64,000 nucleotides of DNA from Rhodococcoides kyotonense. Its GTDB lineage: Bacteria > Actinomycetota > Actinomycetes > Mycobacteriales > Mycobacteriaceae. Every line of letters starts with the position of its first letter. Positions within the stretch are counted from its first letter, which is position 1. The position numbers were made by a program, and so were the translations under genes. Location of the stretch: positions 104,301 through 168,300 of the forward strand of contig NZ_FZOW01000014.1 in the NCBI RefSeq assembly GCF_900188125.1. Direction: 5' to 3'. Of the stretch, positions 56,429 to 64,000 are shown one piece after another. The notes beneath the pieces are model-generated. The model saw only the letters and a program-made list of their open reading frames with translations. It made no database searches and had not been told where the DNA came from.

Positions 56429-57865
56429 ATGGAATACACCGAACTGGCCGACTATCCGTTGCCCGCCGGGCGACTGACCGAATGGGTCCCTCGAGTCGCC
56501 GACGAGTCGGCGTGGCGCCAGGACGACCGTGGCATGTCCTTCACACACGAGGATCACGCCGGCCGCGGCAACGACGGCTCCTGGATCGGAACTGTCTTCG
56601 AGATCCACCGTCGCTACGACGCCGAGGCCGTTCGACGAACCATCGTTGCCTACATCGATCGCCACGAAGCGTTCCGCACCCGCGTCGAGCGTGACGACAC
56701 GACGGGCGCGTGGCACCGATACACGACACCGTCCGGGTCGGTGAGCGTCGACGATCGGCAGGACCCGACGGCCAAGTCCGAGTCACAGGTGTTCGATCAT
56801 CTCGAGTCCTGGTTCAGGGATGTCGTGTCCCCCACGACGTGGCCCCACTTCGTGGCAGCCACCGTCGTTCCCGAACCACACGTGGCAGCCAGCGCCCCGC
56901 AGCAGGACAAGTTCCTCATGATCTTCGCCGCGGACCACTCGGTGATGGACGCGTACAGCCAGATCTATGCGATCAACGAACTCGACCGCCTGTATGCCGA
57001 GGCACTGGACGGCACGGACCACAACCTTCCGGCGGTCGGCAGCTACGTCGACTTCTCCGCCAGCGAGCGTCTGCTCGGCGAATCGCTGACGGCTCAGCAC
57101 GATGCAGTGCTGGCGTGGGAGCGATTCCTGGCAGTCGAAGACGGCCGGTTCCCGGCATTCCCATTGCCGTTGTCGGCCGACGTCGCCCCCACCGACCTTG
57201 CGACGCGTCAGAGCAGCGTCTCGTCGTGGCTGTTGACCACGGCCCAGGTCGAGAAGTTCAATGCAGCGTGCAAGTCGGCCGGCCACAACATGCAGTCCGG
57301 CGTTCTCGCCGCTCTCGCTCTCGTCAGTGCACGGCTGAGCGGCAACGACAAGTTCCGCACGATCATGCCGATGCACACGAGATCCGAAGAGCAGTGGGCT
57401 GCGAGCGTCGGCTGGTACGTCGGCATCCTGCCGATGCAGATCGACCTCGCAGACACCAGTACCTTCGCCGAGGCGCTCGAGTGCGCAGCGCGCGCCGGTA
57501 AGGAGCACAAGGGCCTCGCCTCGGTTCCGTACTCCCGCGTCGCCTCGCTGCTCACGTCGACGGAGATTCCTCGTTTCGTGGTCTCGTACATCGACCTGCG
57601 CTTCCTGCCCGACGCGCACGAGTGGCAGGACCGGAAGGGGCGGGCGCTGCGCAGCGAATGCCACGCCGAGAACGAGGTCTACTTCTGGGTCAACCGCACG
57701 TTGCAGGGACTCAACATCTCTGCGCGCTTCCCGAGCGGCGACATCGCAGCCACCAATGTTCACCGGTTCATCACCGAATTCGTCTCGGTACTCATGACGG
57801 TCGTCGAGGAGCCGGAGCACGAGCTCGACGCAATGGTCGAGACCGTCGGAGCGGGCCGCGACTAG
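56429..57865 (+). CDS. PapA-like condensation-family acyltransferase 1
   Basis: This 478-residue protein starts MEYTELADYPLPAGRLTEWV. The active-site motif is D169-H170-SVM-D174-A175 (FAADHSVMDAYS), so the base His and the structural Asp are kept while the Gly is Ala. The C-terminal lobe has FVVSYIDLRFLP and FWVNRT. These features fit mycobacterial PapA1-3 type enzymes that acylate trehalose or other hydroxyl acceptors from acyl-CoA or a PKS. The closest relative in the window is the protein at 62265. It is first of three genes spaced 16 and 3 bp apart. Confidence 0.85.
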   Translation: MEYTELADYPLPAGRLTEWVPRVADESAWRQDDRGMSFTHEDHAGRGNDGSWIGTVFEIHRRYDAEAVRRTIVAYIDRHEAFRTRVERDDTTGAWHRYTTPSGSVSVDDRQDPTAKSESQVFDHLESWFRDVVSPTTWPHFVAATVVPEPHVAASAPQQDKFLMIFAADHSVMDAYSQIYAINELDRLYAEALDGTDHNLPAVGSYVDFSASERLLGESLTAQHDAVLAWERFLAVEDGRFPAFPLPLSADVAPTDLATRQSSVSSWLLTTAQVEKFNAACKSAGHNMQSGVLAALALVSARLSGNDKFRTIMPMHTRSEEQWAASVGWYVGILPMQIDLADTSTFAEALECAARAGKEHKGLASVPYSRVASLLTSTEIPRFVVSYIDLRFLPDAHEWQDRKGRALRSECHAENEVYFWVNRTLQGLNISARFPSGDIAATNVHRFITEFVSVLMTVVEEPEHELDAMVETVGAGRD

Positions 57866-57881
57866 GAAGTAGGACGCACTC

Positions 57882-59318
57882 ATGATCATCACCGCGATGA
57901 GCAACTGGAAGCCCGAACCCGGACTGCTGCTGGAATGGCATCCCACCCCTGCAGCGCTCGACGCGGCGGCGTCGGCTCCGGTTCATCCGGCACCTGCGGC
58001 GTTTCTCCAGGAGGACCACCTGCGTGCAGTGGCCGCCGCAGAAGCTCGCGGTGATGTTCACCATGCGTATACCGGTGTCGCCACGGAGATCGACGGCACG
58101 CTGGACCGCGACGCATTGTCTCGAGCCTTGACGGCGTACGTGCTGAGACACGAGGGACTGCGGTGCCGGTTCGAGGTCAGGGACGGAGTCGTGACGCGGC
58201 ACCTGGCGTCGGCCGACGTCGCCTCGTTCGCCCCTTCGGAGGCGGGCACGTTCGCCACCGATGCCGAGTTCCAGACGTATGTACGCGCCCGATTCTCCTC
58301 CGAGGCAACGCCTTTCGAGTGGCCTGGCTTCGTCGTCGGCGCGGTCGAACGTGCGAGCGGATTCACGCTGTACTACGGCGCCGACCACGCCTTCACCGAC
58401 GGCGGTTCGCAAGCTCTGGTCATCAGCGAACTGGCCGACCTGTACGCCCTCGAGATCGGCGAAACGGTGCCGACCCCGGCCGAGGCAGGCAGCCACCTCG
58501 ACTACGCGATCGAGGAACGCGCGCGCGCCGCGGAGTACGGACCGACGTCGCCCGAAATCCTCGCGTGGAAGAAGATCTTCGAGAAGAACGCGGGCCGGAT
58601 GCCACGTTTCCCGTTGGATCTCGGCTTGGCCGACGGTGAACGAGGTCCGGTACGCATCGTGGAACGGCACCTGCTCGACGCCGACGCGACCGCCGCGCTC
58701 GACCGTGCATGCAAAGCTGCAGGAGCCCGTATCAGCAGCGGGGTATTCGCGGCCGTGGCGATCACCGATCATGAACTCGCAGGAGTCGACGACTATTTCG
58801 GAATCACCGTGCTGAGCACCAGGCATCTGGGCGACTACGGCCAGTCGCAGGGATGGTTCGTGAACTTCGCGCCGGTCGCATTCCCCGTCGCAGGCGCGAC
58901 GACGTTCGCCGACGTCGCAGCACGGGCACACGAGGGTTTCGAGAACGCGAAGAAGATCGCAGCTGCCCCTGTACACGCCGTACTCGGTGCTCTGGCCGCC
59001 GACGGCACCCTCGGCAGCGAACTCGCCGTCAGTCCGAACATGCTGTCCTACATCGACTTCCGGTGGTTCCCTGGTGTAGGACGCCCCGCCGACACGCGTG
59101 CCGAACACTTCACCGGTGAAGGCACTACCGCGAACGCGTCGATGTGGATCAACCGCGATGCCGATCATTTCTATCTGTGCGCGCAGGTTCCGGACAATGC
59201 TGTCGCGGCAGCATCGGTGGAGCGCTACCACTCACATCTGCAGAACGTGTTCGAAACCATTGCACGCGAAGGTGACTACGCGATCACCGAGCGCATAGCG
59301 GCCGCGGCGGGGCGCTGA
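57882..59318 (+). CDS. PapA-like condensation-family acyltransferase 2
   Basis: This 478-residue protein starts MIITAMSNWKPEPGLLLEWH. Its motif is D168-H169-AFT-D173-G174 (YGADHAFTDGGS), the most canonical of the four PapA-like proteins apart from the first His. The lobe-2 signature NMLSYIDFRWFP and MWINRD are present. A weak AGTAGGA site precedes the ATG, 16 bp past gene 1. Role as for gene 1; it may use a different acyl chain or hydroxyl position. Confidence 0.85.
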   Translation: MIITAMSNWKPEPGLLLEWHPTPAALDAAASAPVHPAPAAFLQEDHLRAVAAAEARGDVHHAYTGVATEIDGTLDRDALSRALTAYVLRHEGLRCRFEVRDGVVTRHLASADVASFAPSEAGTFATDAEFQTYVRARFSSEATPFEWPGFVVGAVERASGFTLYYGADHAFTDGGSQALVISELADLYALEIGETVPTPAEAGSHLDYAIEERARAAEYGPTSPEILAWKKIFEKNAGRMPRFPLDLGLADGERGPVRIVERHLLDADATAALDRACKAAGARISSGVFAAVAITDHELAGVDDYFGITVLSTRHLGDYGQSQGWFVNFAPVAFPVAGATTFADVAARAHEGFENAKKIAAAPVHAVLGALAADGTLGSELAVSPNMLSYIDFRWFPGVGRPADTRAEHFTGEGTTANASMWINRDADHFYLCAQVPDNAVAAASVERYHSHLQNVFETIAREGDYAITERIAAAAGR

Positions 59319-59321
59319 GCC

Positions 59322-60710
59322 ATGCAGGTCACGTCGATCACCGAATACGTCGGCGCTGCAGGTACCTACCTGGAGTGGCCGGTGTCGATCGGTGACGGAG
59401 TCCTGTCGGATGTCGCACCGTCGTTCAACCAGTCGTTCCATCTGTCGGCTGCGTTGGAGAACGCCGAGGACACGTCGACGGTCTGGATTGCCGTTGCGTT
59501 CGACGTGCCCGGTCGTATCGACGTCGACGCGTTGTCGTGGGCGTTCGCACAGTTCGTCGAGCGACACCCGGCCCTTCGCACGTCGTTCTACGCCGACTCC
59601 ACCGGCGTCCGACGCCGGATTCACTCCCCCGCCGAGGTGGAGATCGGAAGTCCGGTTCGCACACGGATATTCGACTCGTCGTCGCTGAGCACGCACGTTC
59701 GGGTGCGCATGAACGCGCTGTGCCATCCCTCTCGCAGCCCGTCGTACTCGTTCGCCGCGGTCGATCGCCGAGATCGCTCGACCGTGCTGTGCGGATTCGA
59801 CCACGCGCACGTCGACGCCGTGTCTATGACGGTCGCCGCCGAAGAGATCGCGTCGTTCTACACCGCGAGGCGTACAGGTCGGCAGCAGACGTTGGAGTCG
59901 GTCGGCAGTTTCGTCGAGTACTGCCGAACCGAGGCAGACACCCCGGCGGCCGACGTGAGCGATCCGCGCATCGCGTCGTGGGCCGATTTCGTCGCCGGCT
60001 GCGGAGGAACGACACCGATGTTCCCGTTCGATCTCGGTGTGCCACAAGGCTCTTCTGCACCACAGGCCACCTCCGTGCATGCCGTGGCGTCGGACGAGGA
60101 CACCGAACGATTCGAGCATCGGTGCCGCGAACTCGGTGCCGGAATGTTCGCCGGGGTCGCTGCCGCGCTGGCTCAGGCGTCGTCGAACATCGGTGGCCCG
60201 ACGCAACTGCCACTTCTGTTTCCGCTGCACACGCGTCGGGATCCGCAGTTCTCGCGCGCGGTCGGGTGGTTCACCACCAACGCGCCGATGACCGTCACCG
60301 TCGGGGCCGATTTCGACGAGACGGTGACTGCCGCCCACGCGTCGTTCCGCGCGGCTCTTCCGCTTGCAGCGGTACCGATTCCTCGCGTTCTCGAGGCCCT
60401 GGGTGAGAACTTCCACCGCAGTCGGCAGGACGTGTTCATGGTGTCCTACATCGACTATCGAGGTGTGCCGGGAGCGGACTGCGCCGAGTCGAACGCCCAC
60501 CACATCAGCAACGTGACGACGGCGGACGACGCCCAATTCTGGGTCTCGCGCACCCGTGACGGATTGTCGCTTCGTTCTCGATTCCCCGACACTCCCGAAG
60601 CACACCGAATCATCGAGAACATCGCCGCGGAGCTCACACGGGTACTGGCCGCACACGTCACCACCTCGGTCGCGGCGTATGAACTCTCACTCGTCGGACC
60701 GAGAGCCTAG
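59322..60710 (+). CDS. PapA-like condensation-family acyltransferase 3
   Basis: This 462-residue protein starts [20 protein letters not shown], 3 bp after gene 2. The motif is D160-H161-AHV-D165-A166 ([11 protein letters not shown]). Lobe 2 has [12 protein letters not shown] and FWVSRT. It is the most divergent of the four, with an extra insert near [10 protein letters not shown]. The gene ends 112 bp before sseA, and a hairpin (60765-60785) lies in the gap. Confidence 0.84.
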   Translation: MQVTSITEYVGAAGTYLEWPVSIGDGVLSDVAPSFNQSFHLSAALENAEDTSTVWIAVAFDVPGRIDVDALSWAFAQFVERHPALRTSFYADSTGVRRRIHSPAEVEIGSPVRTRIFDSSSLSTHVRVRMNALCHPSRSPSYSFAAVDRRDRSTVLCGFDHAHVDAVSMTVAAEEIASFYTARRTGRQQTLESVGSFVEYCRTEADTPAADVSDPRIASWADFVAGCGGTTPMFPFDLGVPQGSSAPQATSVHAVASDEDTERFEHRCRELGAGMFAGVAAALAQASSNIGGPTQLPLLFPLHTRRDPQFSRAVGWFTTNAPMTVTVGADFDETVTAAHASFRAALPLAAVPIPRVLEALGENFHRSRQDVFMVSYIDYRGVPGADCAESNAHHISNVTTADDAQFWVSRTRDGLSLRSRFPDTPEAHRIIENIAAELTRVLAAHVTTSVAAYELSLVGPRA

Positions 60711-60764
60711 GATCGACAGGGTCAGTCGGTTCCGATCACTCGAACGTTCCGAGATTCGCAAGTT

Positions 60765-60785
60765 CCAGGACTTGCACCGTCCTGG
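60765..60785 (+). terminator. Hairpin between the PapA-like operon and sseA
   Basis: ccaggac (60765-60771) and gtcctgg (60779-60785) form a perfect 7-bp stem with a 7-base loop. It could end the PapA-like operon or shape the sseA leader. No T-run follows, so the role is open. Confidence 0.45.
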
Positions 60786-60822
60786 ACCAGCGAGCTCGAT
60801 GACTCCTAGGAGCGAAGAAGAA

Positions 60823-61719
60823 GTGCCCATAGCTGCAGATCCCACCCCGACGTTCGCCGACTATGCGCACCCGGACCGCCTCGTGTCCACTCAGTGGCTC
60901 AACGCCCATATCGGCACGCCCGGTCTCAAGGTCGTCGAGTCCGACGAGGATGTCCTTCTCTACGACGTCGGCCACATCCCCGGCGCCGTGAAGATCGACT
61001 GGCATGTCGATCTCAACGACCCCGTCACCCGGGACTACATCGATGCAGAACAGTTCGCTGCGCTACTGAGCCGCAAGGGCATCTCGCGCGACGACACGGT
61101 CGTCATCTACGGCGACAAGAGCAACTGGTGGGCCGCGTATGCACTGTGGGTGTTCACGTTGTTCGGCCACGAAGACGTACGCCTCCTCGACGGTGGTCGT
61201 GACGCATGGCTCGCCGAGAACCGCGAGACCACCCTCGACGTCCCGGAATACCCGGCCACCGACTACCCCGTCGTCGAACGCAACGACGCTCCGATTCGCG
61301 CCTTCGCATCGGACGTACTGTCGAGCCTCGGCACCATTCCCCTCGTCGACGTCCGGTCGCCGCAGGAGTACACCGGCGAGCGCACTCACATGCCCGACTA
61401 CCCCGAAGAGGGCGCGTTGCGCGGCGGTCACATCCCCACCGCGGTGAGCATCCCGTGGGCCAAGGCTGCAGCCGGCGACGGACGCTTCCGCAGTCGCGCA
61501 GAACTGGACGACATCTACGCAGACGTCGTCACCCAGGACAAGGTCATCGCGTATTGCCGCATCGGAGAACGGTCGAGCCACACCTGGTTCGTGCTGACGC
61601 ATCTCCTCGGCCACGAGGCCGTGCGCAACTACGACGGTTCGTGGACCGAATGGGGCAACGCCGTGCGTGTGCCGATCGCTCGTGGCGACGAGCCCGGCGA
61701 CGCCCCTGCGAAGTCGTGA
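60823..61719 (+). CDS. sseA: Thiosulfate/3-mercaptopyruvate sulfurtransferase SseA
   Basis: SseA (298 residues) has two rhodanese domains. The N-terminal, non-catalytic one has [20 protein letters not shown] and [19 protein letters not shown]; the C-terminal one carries the active loop Y-C-R-I-G-E-R-S followed by [12 protein letters not shown]. It moves sulfane sulfur to cyanide or thiols. GTG 60823 ([20 protein letters not shown]) fits the family N-terminus; ATG 60799 is possible. It lies 3 bp before sufE, which accepts sulfur. Matches Rv3283. Confidence 0.95.
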   Translation: MPIAADPTPTFADYAHPDRLVSTQWLNAHIGTPGLKVVESDEDVLLYDVGHIPGAVKIDWHVDLNDPVTRDYIDAEQFAALLSRKGISRDDTVVIYGDKSNWWAAYALWVFTLFGHEDVRLLDGGRDAWLAENRETTLDVPEYPATDYPVVERNDAPIRAFASDVLSSLGTIPLVDVRSPQEYTGERTHMPDYPEEGALRGGHIPTAVSIPWAKAAAGDGRFRSRAELDDIYADVVTQDKVIAYCRIGERSSHTWFVLTHLLGHEAVRNYDGSWTEWGNAVRVPIARGDEPGDAPAKS

Positions 61720-61722
61720 ATC

Positions 61723-62136
61723 ATGGCTGATCTACCCGAGTCGCTGGCCGAGATCGTCGAGGACTTCTCGGCGGTCGACGGCCAGGACAAGCTGCAGCTG
61801 CTGCTCGAGTTCAGCAGGGAACTTCCCCCGCTTCCCGAACATCTCGAGCAGGCGGCGATGGAACCCGTTCCGGAGTGCCAGTCGCCGTTGTTCCTGTCGG
61901 TCGACGCCGCGGACCGCGAGAGCATCAAGCTCTATTTCAGTGCACCTCCCGAGGCTCCGACCACCCGCGGGTTCGCATCGATCCTGCACCAGGGTCTCGA
62001 CGGGCACAGCGCACAGACGATTCTCGACATCCCCGACGACTTCTATCTGGCACTCGGACTCGGTGACGCCGTCAGCCCTCTGCGGCTACGCGGCATGTCG
62101 GCGATGCTGACCCGGATCAAGCGTCATCTGAAGTAG
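61723..62136 (+). CDS. SufE family protein
   Basis: This 137-residue SufE-fold protein has the sulfur-carrying cysteine in [10 protein letters not shown], preceded by LPPLPEHL, and ends [15 protein letters not shown]. SufE accepts persulfide from SufS-like desulfurases; here the partner next door is the rhodanese SseA (3 bp upstream). The pair is conserved as Rv3283-Rv3284. The next gene starts after 128 bp with its own promoter. Confidence 0.93.
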   Translation: MADLPESLAEIVEDFSAVDGQDKLQLLLEFSRELPPLPEHLEQAAMEPVPECQSPLFLSVDAADRESIKLYFSAPPEAPTTRGFASILHQGLDGHSAQTILDIPDDFYLALGLGDAVSPLRLRGMSAMLTRIKRHLK

Positions 62137-62183
62137 CACCGCGTCGTCGCCGAGGCGGCCCGGGCTACCCAGCTCGGGCCGTC

Positions 62184-62213
62184 TTGATCGATACACTCCT
62201 CGGTCGGTACACT
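62184..62213 (+). promoter_or_regulatory. Candidate promoter of PapA-like 4
   Basis: TTGATC (62184-62189), 18 bases, then TACACT (62208-62213). Transcription would begin near 62220, about 45 bases before the ATG at 62265. This makes gene 4 independent of sseA-sufE. Confidence 0.5.
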
Positions 62214-62264
62214 CGGCGATCGTTTGCATTTGTCTTTACATCGCGAGAGTTGGGTTTCTGCCGA

Positions 62265-63722
62265 ATGGAGTTCACCGAGCTGGCGGACTACGCCATACCT
62301 GCGGGCACCATCACCGAGTGGATCCCCAGCGTCGGTCCGCATGCGAGCACGCCCGCACTCGCCGGTTGGCGACCGGACGACCGCCCGACGTCGTACGTCC
62401 ACGAAGCGCACCTCCGCACCAGCCTCGCAAGCCCCCGCCGCGGCCGGGAGAGTTGGCTCGGTGCCGCATTCGAGATCCAGGGACCGCTTAACAAGCCCGC
62501 ATTCCGTCGCGCCGTGCTGGCGTGGATCGATCGCCACGAGTCGATGCGGTCACATGCGTCCATCGACGAGGATTCCGGCGTTCTCTCCCGCGTCACGGCG
62601 GCGAAGGGTGCCGTCGACATCTGGCAGGTCGAGCAGGAGCCGTGCGCGCACTCCAGCGAGGTCTTCGAGCATTTGCACTACTTGTTCGACGAGTACACGT
62701 CGCCACTCGCCTGGCCCGCCTACGCGTTCGTGACGCTGGAACCGTTGCCGTCACAACGCAGCGCCTCGGACGACGACGGCAAGGTCACGGTCTTCTTCGC
62801 GGCCGACCACTCGATCATCGACGGGCTGTCGACGGTTCTCGTCGCGCACGAGATCTCTGCGCTCTACATCGAAGCCGCGGGCGGCGCGTCGGCGGCACTG
62901 TTCGAGACGGGCAGCTACCTGGACTTCGGCGTGTCCGAGCGGAGAGTGCATGCCGAACTCGAGAACACACACGACGCCGTCGTGACCTGGCGACGCTTTC
63001 TCGACGAGGGCGACGGCCAACTGCCCGAGTTCCCGCTGGACCTCGGGGAGCCGAACAGCATCACGAGTGCTCAGGGCGGATTGTCGGCCTGGGTCCTCGA
63101 CGCCGAGCGTGCGGACGCGTTTTCCGTGGCGTGCCGCAAGACCGGTCACAGTCTGTTCTCGGGCCTGCTCGCCGCCCTCGCGGTAGTCGGGGCGGACTTG
63201 TCCGGGAACACCGAGTTTCGGACCGTCACGCCGGTGCATACACGTGACCAACCACAGTGGGCGTCGTCGCTCGGGTGGTTCGTCGGCTTGTGCCCCCTGA
63301 CGATCGACATCTCCGACGCCGACTCGTTCGGGGCGATAGTCGCGAAAGCAACGGAACAGGTGACGACCACCAAGCCGATCGCCCGCGTACCGCTCGACCG
63401 CGTCTTCGGGGCGCTCGGGTCGTCGGCGACCCCGCGATTCGTCGTGTCGTTCATGGACGTGCGCTTCGCGCCGATGGCGGAGCACTGGCACGACTGGAAT
63501 GCGCGCGCTCTGCGCAGCAAACAGTACGAACACAACGTCTACATCTGGATCAACCGCACCCCTCGGGGCGTCAACATCTCCGCCCGCTACCCCAACACGG
63601 AACTGGCGACGGCCAACGTGCACCGATACGTCGGCGCGTTGCGGCGGATACTCGACGAGGTGGTCGATACCGGGACGGTTGCGCTGCCCACCCGGACAGG
63701 TCCCATTGCTACCAATCAGTAG
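62265..63722 (+). CDS. PapA-like condensation-family acyltransferase 4
   Basis: This 485-residue protein starts MEFTELADYAIPAGTITEWI, close to the start of gene 1 (MEYTELADYPLPAG...), which fixes ATG 62265 against an upstream start at 62184. The motif is D181-H182-SII-D186-G187 (FAADHSIIDGLS). Lobe 2 has FVVSFMDVRFAP and IWINRT. It is separated from genes 1-3 by sseA-sufE and lies 144 bp before accA3. It looks like a diverged duplicate of gene 1 inserted between sufE and accA3. Confidence 0.85.
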   Translation: MEFTELADYAIPAGTITEWIPSVGPHASTPALAGWRPDDRPTSYVHEAHLRTSLASPRRGRESWLGAAFEIQGPLNKPAFRRAVLAWIDRHESMRSHASIDEDSGVLSRVTAAKGAVDIWQVEQEPCAHSSEVFEHLHYLFDEYTSPLAWPAYAFVTLEPLPSQRSASDDDGKVTVFFAADHSIIDGLSTVLVAHEISALYIEAAGGASAALFETGSYLDFGVSERRVHAELENTHDAVVTWRRFLDEGDGQLPEFPLDLGEPNSITSAQGGLSAWVLDAERADAFSVACRKTGHSLFSGLLAALAVVGADLSGNTEFRTVTPVHTRDQPQWASSLGWFVGLCPLTIDISDADSFGAIVAKATEQVTTTKPIARVPLDRVFGALGSSATPRFVVSFMDVRFAPMAEHWHDWNARALRSKQYEHNVYIWINRTPRGVNISARYPNTELATANVHRYVGALRRILDEVVDTGTVALPTRTGPIATNQ

Positions 63723-63866
63723 CGATCTCCCAGTTTTTTGGGGAGCTTCCCGATAACCACCATCCAGTTTCGGAAGCGCGAGTGTCTGTGCTTACACTCC
63801 GAAGAGACGTCTGTAATCGTGTCGTAGTGACTGTTGCTCGAACAACTTGAAACCACAGGAGGCTCA

Positions 63867-64000
63867 GTGCCCAGCCATGCCAGTGCGCGTATCACCAAGG
63901 TGCTCGTCGCGAATCGCGGCGAGATCGCAGTCCGGGTGATCAGGGCTGCAGCAGACGCGGGCCTGACCAGTGTCGCTGTCTACGCAGAACCCGACGCCGA
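63867..64000 (+). CDS. accA3: Biotin-dependent acyl-CoA carboxylase alpha subunit AccA3, 5' end (cut by window)
   Basis: Only the first ~44 codons lie in the window. [20 protein letters not shown] followed by [20 protein letters not shown] is the start of a biotin carboxylase domain (the VANRGEIA motif is diagnostic). AGGAGG at 63857-63862 lies four bases before GTG 63867. AccA3 (Rv3285) carries biotin and partners AccD5 and AccE encoded at 48692-50598, with BirA as the biotinylating enzyme. Confidence 0.93.
   Translation, partial: MPSHASARITKVLVANRGEIAVRVIRAAADAGLTSVAVYAEPDA

Noticed and set aside
63727..63745. ctccc/gggag stem with a T-run loop after PapA-like 4
   Set aside because: The stem is only 5 bp and the T residues are in the loop, not after it; not convincing as a terminator.
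51229..63866. Possibility that the acyltransferase locus is a mobile island
   Set aside because: No integrase, transposase, tRNA or flanking direct repeats were seen; coding GC looks like the rest, so transfer cannot be claimed from this window.

Overview
The window is high-GC actinobacterial chromosome, most likely Rhodococcus sensu lato. Gene order follows the Mycobacterium tuberculosis stretch Rv3220c to Rv3285 almost gene for gene. Mycolata-type genes (wbbL, rmlD, an LCP ligase, accD5/accE/accA3, WS/DGAT, PapA-like proteins) and many GTG starts fit this. No tRNA, rRNA, CRISPR array, transposase or integrase was seen. The genus is inferred from synteny and protein sequence recalled from memory, not from a database search.

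Layout: 1-2.1 kb holds a PdtaS-like kinase (cut by the window edge), a small biotinyl/lipoyl carrier, the 24-codon ribosomal protein bL37, and the rshA-sigH redox pair with a recognisable SigH-type promoter. 2.2-5 kb carries ybaK, aroA and rsgA. 5-11 kb is a lipid block: two tandem DesA3-type desaturases, their ferredoxin-reductase-like electron donor, a DUF6912-like protein and a WS/DGAT. 11-21.5 kb holds an Rv3235-like protein, secA1, long-form hpf, comFC and the overlapping lpqB-mtrB-mtrA-tmk unit. 21.5-26 kb holds ahcY, an alkB without rubredoxins, and an APC permease. 26-38 kb makes sugar nucleotides and cell-wall linker (manA, SIS protein, manB, manC, wbbL, rmlD), with whiB2 and the F420 genes fbiA/fbiB. 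38-51 kb holds the LCP ligase, a TIGR03089 protein, purE/purK, GtrA, a two-component system, membrane proteins, birA, accD5, accE and maf.

51.2-63.7 kb is the accessory part. Between maf and the sseA-sufE pair, and again between sufE and accA3, lie six acyltransferase-like proteins of the condensation/PapA/WS-DGAT superfamily and one GT1 glycosyltransferase. Two SHxxxDG proteins flank the glycosyltransferase. Three PapA-like genes form a tight + strand operon behind a low-GC, 560-bp control region with nested inverted repeats. A fourth has its own promoter just before accA3. I read this as an undescribed locus for building an acylated glycolipid, set inside the acyl-CoA carboxylase neighbourhood that supplies extender units.

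How the parts fit: birA biotinylates AccA3, which works with AccD5/AccE to make malonyl- and methylmalonyl-CoA; desaturases, WS/DGAT and the acyltransferases use acyl-CoAs; Man/Rha nucleotide genes feed the wall; SigH, MtrAB, WhiB2 and HPF handle stress and division control.
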